A DNA stretch of 64,000 nt from Phytohabitans suffuscus. GTDB lineage: Bacteria; Actinomycetota; Actinomycetes; Mycobacteriales; Micromonosporaceae. The translations under genes were made by a program, and so were the position numbers. Each line of letters starts with the position of its first letter. Within the stretch, counting starts at the first letter, position 1. The notes under the pieces were generated by a model that was not told the origin of the DNA, searched no databases, and saw only the letters and a list, made by a program, of their open reading frames with translations. Below, in pieces: positions 28,036-36,248 of the stretch. The stretch is from positions 2,542,001 through 2,606,000 of the forward strand of contig NZ_AP022871.1 of NCBI RefSeq assembly GCF_011764565.1, in the 5' to 3' direction.

Positions 28036-28905
28036 GTGAATCCGCTCTACGTCGCCGCGCGGCGAGTCTTACTCGACGCGTTGGACGCACTCGACCGGCA
28101 TCGTGACGCGGTTGTCCTCGTCGGCGCACAAGCGATTTACCTCCAGGCTGGCAAGAGCGACCTGGACGCCAGCGTGGCGCCCTACACCGCCGATGCCGAC
28201 CTTGGTATCGACCCGGAAAAGCTCGGGCCGGATCCGCACATCGACGAAGCGATGAGATCGGCCGGCTTCCACCTCAAGGTCAAAAGCGGTAATGGCGGAG
28301 AGGAACCCGGCACCTGGCTGGCGACGGCAACCGTGGGCGACCGAGAGGTCTCAGTTCCCGTAGACCTCCTGGTGCCCGAAAGTATGGCGCCGCTCAGGGG
28401 CAGCCGGGATGCGAGGCTGCCCGAGCACGGCAAGAACGCCACCCGGTGGACGCCCGGCATCGAGGCGACCGTACGAGACAACACCGAGATGACCGTCGTC
28501 AGCCTCGAGCCCGATGTCGACGATCGTTCTGCGCAGGTCCGCGTCGCCGGGCCCGGCGCGCTCCTGGTCGCCAAGGCGCACAAGCTCGCCGAGCGGCTCG
28601 GTGACGGCGATCGCGGTCAGATTCGGCGCGTGAAGCCCAAGGACGCCGGCGATGTCTATCGGCTGATGACCAGCTCGACCTCGCCCGTCCAGGTCGGGTC
28701 CGGGCTTCGTGAGCTGGCCGACGACCCGCTGTGCGGCCAGAGCGTCAGCGCCGGTGTAAAGCACCTCAGCCAGTTGTTCGGCGCACCCAACGCCCGGGGC
28801 GTCACGCTGGCGGCCGAGGCGTTGAGAGCCGCCGAGCCTGAAGAGCGCGTCCGGCGGCTGGCCCCGGCCTACGTCACCGCGCTCGTCGGCGCCTACAACG
28901 CCTGA
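28036..28905 (+). CDS. Nucleotidyltransferase-fold protein, AbiEii-like toxin candidate
   Basis: Near the N-terminus AVVLVGAQAIYLQAG followed by YTADADLGID has the G-x-x-A and D-x-D pattern of the minimal nucleotidyltransferase fold. Proteins of this type form the toxin half of AbiE type IV systems and block growth, some by modifying tRNA. The 289-residue protein starts at GTG 28036, 25 bases after the upstream regulator gene. The rest (PVDLLVPESMAPLRGSRDAR, then LLVAKAHKLAERLGDGDRGQ) fits the wider family, including the conserved AKAHKLAER helix. Toxicity and target are inference. Confidence 0.65.
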   Translation: MNPLYVAARRVLLDALDALDRHRDAVVLVGAQAIYLQAGKSDLDASVAPYTADADLGIDPEKLGPDPHIDEAMRSAGFHLKVKSGNGGEEPGTWLATATVGDREVSVPVDLLVPESMAPLRGSRDARLPEHGKNATRWTPGIEATVRDNTEMTVVSLEPDVDDRSAQVRVAGPGALLVAKAHKLAERLGDGDRGQIRRVKPKDAGDVYRLMTSSTSPVQVGSGLRELADDPLCGQSVSAGVKHLSQLFGAPNARGVTLAAEALRAAEPEERVRRLAPAYVTALVGAYNA

Positions 28906-28987
28906 TCGTTGTCTACCTCGTCTACCTCGGACGGACGCGGCGGCGCGCTCGGCGGGCTGGCGTGGTCATGCGGCATCGCCGCCCGTT

Positions 28988-29008
28988 GCCGCCCCAGCCT
29001 GGGGCGGC
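28988..29008. terminator. Hairpin between convergent genes
   Basis: GCCGCCCC pairs with GGGGCGGC around a five-base AGCCT loop. It separates the AbiE-like pair from the convergent STAS-domain gene. The 124-base gap also holds a short TCTACCTCG duplication near 28912-28928. Confidence 0.6.
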
Positions 29009-29029
29009 GCTGGGGCGGCTGGAGGCTGC

Positions 29030-29359
29030 TCAGGCTGCCGTCGGGTAGGCCCTTCCCATCACCTGGCGCAGCTGGGCGGCGCCGGTCACGGTGAAGCGCT
29101 GGCCGGCGGCGAGCCTCAGCTCGAGGCCCCGGCCCTGCTGGGCGGCGCGGGAGGCGGCCGCGGCGAGGGCGGTGATGATGCCGTCGTTGACGGTCGGCAC
29201 GCGGACAAGGTCGATGACGATCGGAGTGGCCCGCTCTTCGACGATGCCGGCGAGCGCGTCGTGCATGCTGGCGGCAACGGTGGCGTCGAGTGGACCCTCG
29301 GCATAGACCAGGGCGGCCTCGCCGAGACGGATGACGGTGAAGTGGGACAACGCCCTCAC
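29030..29359 (-). CDS. STAS-domain protein (anti-sigma factor antagonist-like)
   Basis: The 109-residue protein has the STAS fold pattern: FTVIRLGEAALVYAEGPLDA, then PIVIDLVRVPTVNDGIITAL and a final GLELRLAAGQRFTVTGAAQL helix. In SpoIIAA-type antagonists a serine or threonine follows the aspartate of the central loop; here the loop reads VPTVNDG, with the T at the expected place, so phospho-control is possible but not shown. No anti-sigma factor or sigma factor is adjacent. GTG 29359 is chosen as the closest start to the fold. Confidence 0.72.
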   Translation of the reverse strand: MRALSHFTVIRLGEAALVYAEGPLDATVAASMHDALAGIVEERATPIVIDLVRVPTVNDGIITALAAAASRAAQQGRGLELRLAAGQRFTVTGAAQLRQVMGRAYPTAA

Positions 29360-29445
29360 CCCCGGGGCCAGGTTTGGCAACGTCTTTCCACCGTACCCAG
29401 ATGGCGCCCATGCGGTACCGCTGCGACGCGGCCACAATTGCGACT

Positions 29446-30510
29446 ATGGGCGACCGGCTGGACGAGTACCGCCGCAAGCGCGATGCCAAGCGGACGCCGG
29501 AGCCGGTGCCCGAGCGGCGCCCCACGGCGGGCGGCGACGACACGTTCGTGATCCAGCAGCACCACGCCCGCAGCCTGCACTGGGACCTGCGGCTGGAGCG
29601 CGGCGGCGTGCTCGTCTCCTGGGCCGTGCCGCGCGGGCTGCCCCGCGACCCGGCGCGCAACAACCTCGCGGTGCAGACGGAAGACCATCCGATGGAGTAC
29701 AAGGACTTCCACGGGGAGATCCCGGCCGGCGAGTACGGCGGCGGCCGGATGACCATCTTCGACCGCGGCACGTACGAGACGGAGAAGTGGCGCGACGGCG
29801 AGGTGATCGTCACGCTGCACGGCGAGCGGGTCTCCGGCCGGTACGTCCTGTTTCGCACCGACGGCAAGAACTGGATGGTCCACCGGATGGACCCGCCGCC
29901 GGACGGCTTCAGCCCGATGCCCGACCTCGTCGCGCCGATGCTGCCGGTCCGCGCGGCGAAGCTGCCCGCCGACGACGACGCGTGGGCGTACGAGCTGGCG
30001 TGGGACGGCGTACGCGCGGTGACCTACGTGTCCGGCGGCCGCCCGCGTGTGCTCGGCGGCGACGACAAGGACATCACCGCGTCGTACCCGGAGGTGCGGG
30101 AGCTGGCCGAGGCGCTGGCGCCGACCGAGTGCGTCCTCGACGGCGTGATCGTGGCGTTCGACGCGTCCGGCCGGGTGAGCGAGGCGGCGCTGCGCCCGCG
30201 GGTACGGGTCACCGACGGCGCGGCCGCTCGCCGGGTGGCGTCCCGGGTGCCCGTGCAGTACCTCGTCTTCGACCTGCTCTGGGTCGAGGGCCGCGCCACC
30301 GTGGACCTGCCGTACGGCGAGCGGCAGGAGCTGCTGGCCGCGCTCGAACTGGCCGGCCCGCACTGGCAGGTGCCGCCGCACTTCACCGGCGGTGGCGAGT
30401 TCGCCCGGCAGGCCAGTCGCGAGCAGGGCGCCGGCGGCGTGGTCGCCAAGCGCCTGGACTCGCCGTACCTGCCGGGCAAGCGCACCCGCCAGTGGCTAGA
30501 GCTCCCCTGA
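29446..30510 (+). CDS. LigD-like 3'-phosphoesterase with a truncated ligase domain lacking the catalytic lysine
   Basis: Residues 30-150 match the LigD phosphoesterase module of bacterial non-homologous end joining (TFVIQQHHARSLHWDLRLER, then HPMEYKDFHGEIPAGEYGGG), with H40, H45 and H81 at metal-site positions. Residues 160-354 match an ATP-dependent ligase adenylation domain: YELAWDGVRAV (motif I), YLVFDLLWVEG (motif III), GGVVAKRLDSPYLPGKRTRQ (motifs IV-V). In motif I the lysine that becomes adenylated is alanine (A185), and the OB-fold domain is missing after WLELP. So it probably cleans 3' ends but cannot seal nicks. It starts at ATG 29446 and overlaps the convergent dehydrogenase by 15 bases. 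No ku gene is nearby. Confidence 0.83.
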   Translation: MGDRLDEYRRKRDAKRTPEPVPERRPTAGGDDTFVIQQHHARSLHWDLRLERGGVLVSWAVPRGLPRDPARNNLAVQTEDHPMEYKDFHGEIPAGEYGGGRMTIFDRGTYETEKWRDGEVIVTLHGERVSGRYVLFRTDGKNWMVHRMDPPPDGFSPMPDLVAPMLPVRAAKLPADDDAWAYELAWDGVRAVTYVSGGRPRVLGGDDKDITASYPEVRELAEALAPTECVLDGVIVAFDASGRVSEAALRPRVRVTDGAAARRVASRVPVQYLVFDLLWVEGRATVDLPYGERQELLAALELAGPHWQVPPHFTGGGEFARQASREQGAGGVVAKRLDSPYLPGKRTRQWLELP

Positions 30511-31365
30511 CAGCATGCGCAGATAGGTGGCGACCGCGCTCATGTCCCGGTCGCCGAGCGCGGCGGCGACCGCCGCGGTGGCCACGCCGAGGTTGGTGCC
30601 GGCCTGCGGCATCCGGGCGCCGACCCGCTCGGCGAGCTGGCGGACCAGGTCGAGGTCCTTGGCCACCAGGTCGATGCTGAACGCGACCGGCACCTGGCCG
30701 GGGCGCTCGAACGCCGCCCGCTTGTACGACACGAACGGCGAGCCGACCGCGCTGTTGGCGAGCACCTCGTACATCGTCTCGCGCGCGACGCCGGCCCGCT
30801 CGGCGAGCACGAGCGACTCGGCGAGCGCCTGGTTGAGCGCGAGCACGACCGTGTTGACGGCCAGCTTGACGACCGCGCCCGAGCCGAGCGGGCCGACGTG
30901 GAAGACCTGGCGGGCGAGCGGGTCGAGCACCGGCCGCACCCGGTCGATCCCCTCGGCGGGCCCGCCGACCATGAAGGTCAGCTGCCCCTTCTCCACCAGC
31001 GCGATGCTGCCCGACACGGGCCCGTCCAGCAGCGTCGCGCCGCGCCCGGTGACCAGCGGCTCGACCCGGCGTACCGTCTGCGGGTCGACCGTGCTGCTCT
31101 CCACGACCACCGTCCCCTCGCGGAGGCCGGCCACGACGCCGTCCGGGCCGTCGTAGGCGGCGACCACCGCGGCGTCGTCGGCGAGCGACACCAGCACGAC
31201 GTCGGCGGCGGCGACCGCCTCGCGGGCGGTGCCGGCTACCGCGCAGCCCGTCGCCTCGGCCTTGGCGGGGGTGCGGTTCCAGACCACCACGTCGGCACCG
31301 GACTCGCGCAGCCGCACGGCCATGCCGGCGCCCATCCGCCCGATGCCGATAATCGCAACCTTCAC
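30496..31365 (-). CDS. NAD(P)-dependent beta-hydroxyacid dehydrogenase (3-hydroxyisobutyrate dehydrogenase family)
   Basis: The Rossmann motif MKVAIIGIGRMGAGMAVRL opens the protein. The substrate loop DGPVSGSIALVEKGQL and the catalytic lysine in GSGAVVKLAVNTVVLALNQA are the family signature. The class oxidises beta-hydroxyacids such as 3-hydroxyisobutyrate, tartronate semialdehyde or 3-hydroxypropionate. At 289 residues it is complete. It is the last gene of the catabolic operon reading from 37558 down, overlapping the degenerate SDR gene by four bases (ATGA). Confidence 0.9.
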   Translation of the reverse strand: MKVAIIGIGRMGAGMAVRLRESGADVVVWNRTPAKAEATGCAVAGTAREAVAAADVVLVSLADDAAVVAAYDGPDGVVAGLREGTVVVESSTVDPQTVRRVEPLVTGRGATLLDGPVSGSIALVEKGQLTFMVGGPAEGIDRVRPVLDPLARQVFHVGPLGSGAVVKLAVNTVVLALNQALAESLVLAERAGVARETMYEVLANSAVGSPFVSYKRAAFERPGQVPVAFSIDLVAKDLDLVRQLAERVGARMPQAGTNLGVATAAVAAALGDRDMSAVATYLRMLSGEL

Positions 31366-32039
31366 TTGAGCAGCCAGCCTCCGTCGACGGGCAGGTTGAC
31401 ACCGTTGATCGCCCCGTTGCGCAGCAGGAAGACCACGGCGTCGCGCACCTCGTTCATGACCGCGAGCCGGCCGAGCGGCGTACGCGCCACGACCGCGTCC
31501 AGCGGCTTGCCCTCCCAGTACGGGCTGTCGCCCACGATGCCGGGGTGGATGCCGTTGACCCGGATCGGGGCGAGCTCGCAGGCGAGCGTGTGCACGAGCC
31601 CGACCACGCCGCCGTTGACCGTGGAGACGGTGGTGGAGCCCGGGTACGGCCGCTGCATCGCCTGGCCGCCGAAGACCACGATCGAGCTGCCCGGGTGCAT
31701 CTTCGGCACCAGCGCGTGCACGACCTCGGTGTACCCGACGAGCTTCAGCGTGACCAGCCGGATCGCCCGCTCGATCGCGTACTCGGCGGCGGTGTTGTGG
31801 TCGCGCTCGATCGCGGCGAGCACCAGGTGGTCGACGCGTTCCACGCCGGTGAGGGCCCCGGCGATCGTCTCGGGCTCGGCCAGGTCGAGGGCGACGCCCC
31901 GCGCGCCGACCTCCTTGGCCACCCGCTCTGCCCGGCCGGCGTCGCGGCTGGTCAGCAGGACGTCGTCACCGAGGTCGGCGAAGAACCTCGCGACCTCCAG
32001 GCCGATGCCCGCGGAGCCGCCGACAACAACAACACTCAT
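31362..32039 (-). CDS. SDR-fold protein without the canonical catalytic residues
   Basis: The N-terminal cofactor motif is present (MSVVVVGGSAGIGLEVARFF), as are the late SDR elements VNGIHPGIVGDSPYW and VNLPVDGGWLLK. The catalytic segment that normally reads Ser...Tyr-x-x-x-Lys instead reads SIVVFGGQAM, then GSTTVSTVNGGVVGLVHTLA. Serine, tyrosine and lysine are all replaced. It can probably bind NAD(P) but is unlikely to be an ordinary dehydrogenase. It has 225 residues from ATG 32039 and overlaps both neighbours by four bases, so it is made in step with the cupin and the dehydrogenase. Confidence 0.85.
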   Translation of the reverse strand: MSVVVVGGSAGIGLEVARFFADLGDDVLLTSRDAGRAERVAKEVGARGVALDLAEPETIAGALTGVERVDHLVLAAIERDHNTAAEYAIERAIRLVTLKLVGYTEVVHALVPKMHPGSSIVVFGGQAMQRPYPGSTTVSTVNGGVVGLVHTLACELAPIRVNGIHPGIVGDSPYWEGKPLDAVVARTPLGRLAVMNEVRDAVVFLLRNGAINGVNLPVDGGWLLK

Positions 32040-32926
32040 GCACTCTCCTCCTCGTGGAGAACATCCCGCAGGTACGTCCAGTCGCGGGCGAAGCGGTAGG
32101 AATGGCGGGGCGGGGGCTGCGGCGCCTGGGTCTCCAGCCACCGCACGGGCCCGTCGCCGGCGTTCGCGAAGCCGTGCACGCAGCCGACCCCGGCCCAGGC
32201 CACGTCGCCGACCTCCAGGCGGTACGTCGCGCCGTCGAACGTCGCGTCGGTGGCCCCTTCGAGGATCAGGTAGGTCTCCTCGAACGGGTGGTCGTGCGCG
32301 CCGGCCACGCCGTCGGGCTGGTACTGCACCATGAACATCGTGGACAGGTCGGCGCCGAGGTCACTGTCGACCATCATCTTGACCGTGATGCCGCTGTAGA
32401 CGAGCAGCGCGGTGCGCATGCTGGCGGAGACGGCGAGCAGGTCCTGGCTCTGCTTGCCCGGGTCCATGTGCCGCGGCGAGATGTGGCCGAACGACTGGGT
32501 GCGCGGGTCGCGGGGGTCGACCGGCAGCACCGGCCCGGGGGCGGCCAGCGCCACCGGCAGCGTGTCGCCGTCGAGCCGCCCGCGCGGCTGCGGCGCCTGC
32601 ATCTGTGCCCACCGGGCCGACTCGTCGCCCGGGTTGCGCCAGGCGTACGGCACGCCGGTGTTGACCAGGCCGTAGTCGCCGGGCCCCAGCCGGTACGAAC
32701 CGCCGGGCGTGTCCATCACGGCGGACCCGCTGAGCAGGAAGACCGACTCCTCGAACCAGTTGACCCGGCTGGGCACCGACGCGCCGGGCGCCAGCTCGCA
32801 GACCGCGAACCCGGTGTGCACCGCGCCCGGCACGCTTTCGTCCACTATGGACCAGCGTGAGAAGCCGCCGGAGACGGCGGTGAATGCCGCCTCCGACGCC
32901 CGCCGTACGACATGACGAGACGTCAC
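32036..32926 (-). CDS. Double-cupin (bicupin) protein
   Basis: Two cupin beta-barrels are visible. The first, around residues 55-110, has a degenerate metal site (WFEESVFLLSGSAVMDTPGG). The second, around 215-270, has the full-looking site GAHDHPFEETYLILEGATDA with two histidines and a glutamate, then a later histidine in GVGCVHGFANAG. Bicupins of this shape include ureidoglycine aminohydrolases and oxalate-handling enzymes, but the ureide genes are absent. It has 296 residues from GTG 32926 and overlaps the amidohydrolase stop by four bases. Confidence 0.8.
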   Translation of the reverse strand: MTSRHVVRRASEAAFTAVSGGFSRWSIVDESVPGAVHTGFAVCELAPGASVPSRVNWFEESVFLLSGSAVMDTPGGSYRLGPGDYGLVNTGVPYAWRNPGDESARWAQMQAPQPRGRLDGDTLPVALAAPGPVLPVDPRDPRTQSFGHISPRHMDPGKQSQDLLAVSASMRTALLVYSGITVKMMVDSDLGADLSTMFMVQYQPDGVAGAHDHPFEETYLILEGATDATFDGATYRLEVGDVAWAGVGCVHGFANAGDGPVRWLETQAPQPPPRHSYRFARDWTYLRDVLHEEESA

Positions 32927-34278
32927 GCCGCTGCCGCTTTCTTGTCGGCCACCGCGCCCACCAGCCGGTCGCGGGAGTTCTCCACCAGCTGGCGGGCCCG
33001 CTCGACGTCGGCCAGCAGCTTGCCGTCCCGCTTGCGGAACTGGCCGGCCACGAGCACGGACTCCACATTGGACACATCGGCGCAGAGGGTGACGGCGGTG
33101 ACCGCGTCGTGCACCGGAGCGATGTTGATGGCCCGCGCGTCGATCAGTACGACGTCGGCCTGCTTGCCCACGGTCAGCGAGCCGGTGCGGTCTTCCAGCC
33201 CCGCGACGAACGCGCCGTTGAGCGTGGCGATCTCCAGCATCTGGCGGGCGGTGAGGTGCCCCTCGGCCGGTTCGTTCTTCTCCCAGTAGATCTCGTTGCG
33301 CCGCGCCCGGTCGATGCCGAACGCGCTGCGGATCTGGGTGAACATGTCGCCCGGCACGGTGGTCACCACGTCGATCGAGAGGCTGGGGCGCAGGCCGTAC
33401 TCGATGGACTTGGCCACCGGCGGCCAGCCGTGCCCCATCTGCGCCTCTACCTGCGGGGCGATGGATACCGTGCCGCCGCTGCGGGCGACGAGCTGCCACT
33501 CCTCCTCGCTGAAGTAGCAGCAGTGGAGGTACGTGGTGTCCGGGCCGAGCAGGCCCAGCCCGTCGAGCTGCTTGATCATGCCGAAGCGGCCGGCCATCCG
33601 CCCCATCCCCACGTGCACCGTGATCGGGATGCCCAGGTCGCGGGCCATCTCCCACTCGGCGCGCACCACGTCGTCGGTGCAGAAGCCGGGGCCGCGGGTG
33701 GCGAGGCCCATCGTCAGCAGGCCGTCGGAGGAGGAGAAGTACGTGTCCCGGATGCGGCGCACGTCGTCCTTCGGGATCACGATCTTGCTCTCGAACCAGT
33801 AGTCGGCGAGCGAGGTGTTCGCGCTGCCGTACGCGTACTGCGCCCGGATGCCCGTCTCCTGGAGCCCGCGGACGCCGGCGTCCGGGTGCTCCGGCGTGTT
33901 GTTGATGTGCGACCAGTCGACGAGCGTGGTGATGCCCGCGTTGAGGCACTCCAGCGCGCCGGCCAGGTTGCTCGCGTACACGTCGTCCGCCGTGTAGACC
34001 GGCGCGAACGTGTCGAGGATGTCCACGAAGTAGTCGTCCAGCGTGGCGTTGGGCGCGACGCCGCGGATCGCCGACTCCCACGTGTGGCGGTGGGTGTCCA
34101 CGAAGCCGGGGATGACGACGCGGCCGTTGGCGTCGACCACCTCGGCGTCCGCCTCGATCCGCGGCTCGATCGCGGCGATCTTGTCGTCTTCGATCAGTAC
34201 GTCGCCTCGCGGCAGGTCACCGAGCTGAGGATCCATCGTGAGGATATGGCCGCCGCGGAGCAGGATACGGTTCGGCAT
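32923..34278 (-). CDS. Amidohydrolase (SAH/cytosine deaminase-like subgroup)
   Basis: This is a TIM-barrel metal-dependent hydrolase of 451 residues. Metal ligands are in GFVDTHRHTWES (H-x-H), PITVHVGMGR, YLHCCYFSEEE and the late SIDVVTTVPGD aspartate. The composite N- and C-terminal sandwich is seen in MPNRILLRGGHILTMDPQLG and TGSLTVGKQADVVLIDARAI. Related enzymes deaminate or dechlorinate nucleobase-like rings. A GGGAGA ribosome-binding site precedes ATG 34278. The gene lies 21 bases after the E1-beta stop in the same operon. Substrate is unknown. Confidence 0.88.
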   Translation of the reverse strand: MPNRILLRGGHILTMDPQLGDLPRGDVLIEDDKIAAIEPRIEADAEVVDANGRVVIPGFVDTHRHTWESAIRGVAPNATLDDYFVDILDTFAPVYTADDVYASNLAGALECLNAGITTLVDWSHINNTPEHPDAGVRGLQETGIRAQYAYGSANTSLADYWFESKIVIPKDDVRRIRDTYFSSSDGLLTMGLATRGPGFCTDDVVRAEWEMARDLGIPITVHVGMGRMAGRFGMIKQLDGLGLLGPDTTYLHCCYFSEEEWQLVARSGGTVSIAPQVEAQMGHGWPPVAKSIEYGLRPSLSIDVVTTVPGDMFTQIRSAFGIDRARRNEIYWEKNEPAEGHLTARQMLEIATLNGAFVAGLEDRTGSLTVGKQADVVLIDARAINIAPVHDAVTAVTLCADVSNVESVLVAGQFRKRDGKLLADVERARQLVENSRDRLVGAVADKKAAAA

Positions 34279-34299
34279 AAGGGTCTCCCTTGTAGCTCC

Positions 34300-35283
34300 C
34301 TAGTAGACAGAAAGCCTTCGGATCGCCTCGGTGATCTTGTCGACGGTCGGGATCACCTCGGCTTCGAGCGAGTCGGCGAACGGCAGTGGCACATTGGCAC
34401 CGGCGACCCGCTTGATCGGGGCGTCGAGCATCTCGAAGCCCTCGTCGGCGACGACCGAGACGACCGTGCCGCCCCAACCGCCCTGGTACGGGTTCTCCTC
34501 CACGACCACGAGCCGGGAGGTGTGCTCGAGCGAGCGCAGGACGGTGCGCATGTCGAGCGGGATCAGGCAGCGCAGGTCGACCACCTCTACCGAGATGCCC
34601 TCGCCGGCCAGCTGTTCGGCCGCCTTCAGCGACAGCGGCACGGTGGAGGCCAGCGCCACGACCGTGACGTCGGTGCCCTCCCGTACCACCGCCGCCCGGC
34701 CGAGCTCGATGACGTGGTCGTCCGGTGGGCGCGGCCCGGAGCCCGCGAGCAGCGCCTTGTGTTCGAAGAAGACGACCGGGTCGTCGCTGCGGATGGCGGC
34801 CGCCATCAGGCCGACCACGTCGGCCGGCGTGGACGGCGCCACGATCTTGAGGCCCGGGACGGTGAACGCCCAGTTCTCGACCGCCTGCGAGTGCTGGGCG
34901 CCGAAGCCCAGCCCGCCGCCGTTGGCCGTCCGCACGACCAGCGGCACGGTCACCTGGCCACCGGTCATGTAGCGGGCCTTGGGAATCTCGTTGGCCAGGT
35001 AGTCCCAGCAGCAGGCGAGGAAGTCGCTGAACATGATCTCGGCGACCGGCCGCATGCCGGTCATCGCCGCGCCCATGGCCGCGCCGACGATCGCCTGCTC
35101 CGAGATCGGGGTGTCCCAGACGCGCCCCGGCCCGAACTCCTTGAAGAGCCCCACCGTCGTCTTGAAAACGCCCTCCGCGGCGCCGATGTCCTCGCCCAGG
35201 CAGACCACGCTCGGGTCGCGGCGCATCTCGCGGGCGATGCCCTCGGCCACCGCGTCCCGGTAGGTGAACTTCACGTCCGCCAT
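34300..35283 (-). CDS. Thiamin-diphosphate 2-oxoacid dehydrogenase E1 component, beta subunit
   Basis: This is the transketolase-pyrimidine-domain subunit of an alpha2beta2 E1 (pyruvate, acetoin or branched-chain type). Conserved blocks are CLGEDIGAAEGVFKTTVGLF, DTPISEQAIVGAAMGAAMTG and QHSQAVENWAFTVPGLKIVA, with the E in the first block for ThDP activation. The C-terminal transketolase domain has VVDLRCLIPLDMRTVLRSLE. Length is 327 residues. It overlaps the E1-alpha gene by 13 bases. No lipoyl acyltransferase E2 or lipoamide dehydrogenase E3 gene is in the window. Confidence 0.93.
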   Translation of the reverse strand: MADVKFTYRDAVAEGIAREMRRDPSVVCLGEDIGAAEGVFKTTVGLFKEFGPGRVWDTPISEQAIVGAAMGAAMTGMRPVAEIMFSDFLACCWDYLANEIPKARYMTGGQVTVPLVVRTANGGGLGFGAQHSQAVENWAFTVPGLKIVAPSTPADVVGLMAAAIRSDDPVVFFEHKALLAGSGPRPPDDHVIELGRAAVVREGTDVTVVALASTVPLSLKAAEQLAGEGISVEVVDLRCLIPLDMRTVLRSLEHTSRLVVVEENPYQGGWGGTVVSVVADEGFEMLDAPIKRVAGANVPLPFADSLEAEVIPTVDKITEAIRRLSVY

Positions 35284-36248
35284 GCCGCTCCCCCGTCCGC
35301 CCACACGTCGGTGAAGGCCAGCGCCGGCTCCGGCTCTGGCGCGTTCTTCGCCGCCGCGATCGCGGCGTCCACTGTGGCCGCCGCCCGGCGGTCGCGGTCC
35401 GCGACCGTCTCCGGCGGTACGCCCAGCGCCTCCAGCCGCGCCCGGGCCACGTCGAGCGGGTCGTGCTTCATCCACCGTTCGACCTCGTCGGCCGGGCGGT
35501 ACTTGGCCGGGTCGGCGCGGCTGTGCCCGAAGTGGCGGTAGGTCTGCGCCTCGATCAGCGTGGGCCCCTCGCCCTTGCGCGCCCGCTCGGCGGCCCGCGC
35601 CACCGTCTCGTGCACGACCACCACGTCGTTGCCGTCGATGATCTCGGCCGGCATGTTGTATCCCGCCGCGCGGTCGGCGGCCGGGTTGGGCACGGCGGTG
35701 ACCGCCTCGATCGGCGTGTACTCCATGTAGAGGTTGTTCTCGCAGACGAACAGCACCGGCAGCGCCCACACCGCGGCGAGGTTGAGCGCCTCGTGGAACG
35801 CGCCGATGTTGGTCGCGCCGTCGCCGAAGAACGCCACCGCCACCTGGCCGCTGCCGCGCAGCTTCGCCGACCAGGCCGCCCCGGCCGCCATCGGCAGGTG
35901 CGCGCCGACGATCGCGTACGAGCCGAGCATGCCGCTGGACGCCTTGGTCAGGTGCATCGAGCCGCCCTTGGCCTGGCACAGCCCGGTGGACCGGCTCATC
36001 AGCTCGGCCAGGCACTCCTCGGGCGTCGCGCCGCGGGCAAGCGCGTGGTGGTGGCCCCGGTAGGTGGCGAAGACGTAGTCGTCCGGGCGCAGCGCGCCAC
36101 TCGCGCCGACCGCGACCGCCTCGTGCCCGGCGGCCAGGTGGGTGGTGCCCTTGACCAGGCCGGACATGAACAGGTCGTGCGCGGCCCTCTCGGTGCGCCG
36201 GATCAGGACCATCTCCGCGTACGCGTCGAGCAGCTCCTCCGGCGTCAT
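35271..36248 (-). CDS. Thiamin-diphosphate 2-oxoacid dehydrogenase E1 component, alpha subunit
   Basis: The ThDP-binding motif is complete: AFFGDGATNIGAFHEALNLA ending in VCENN (GDG...NN). Other family blocks are AGHEAVAVGASGAL, YRGHHHALARG and GSMHLTKASSGMLGSYAIVG, and the phosphorylation-loop region RHFGHSRADPAKYR. Length is 325 residues from ATG 36248. The mixture of short length and AGHEAVAVG/GSMHL motifs is closest to acetoin- or pyruvate-type E1. It overlaps the M24 gene stop by four bases. Confidence 0.93.
   Translation of the reverse strand: MTPEELLDAYAEMVLIRRTERAAHDLFMSGLVKGTTHLAAGHEAVAVGASGALRPDDYVFATYRGHHHALARGATPEECLAELMSRSTGLCQAKGGSMHLTKASSGMLGSYAIVGAHLPMAAGAAWSAKLRGSGQVAVAFFGDGATNIGAFHEALNLAAVWALPVLFVCENNLYMEYTPIEAVTAVPNPAADRAAGYNMPAEIIDGNDVVVVHETVARAAERARKGEGPTLIEAQTYRHFGHSRADPAKYRPADEVERWMKHDPLDVARARLEALGVPPETVADRDRRAAATVDAAIAAAKNAPEPEPALAFTDVWADGGAAWRT

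Noticed and set aside
32036..32926. Bicupin as (S)-ureidoglycine aminohydrolase (allantoin pathway)
   Set aside because: The fold fits, but allantoinase, allantoate amidohydrolase and ureidoglycolate genes are absent from the operon.
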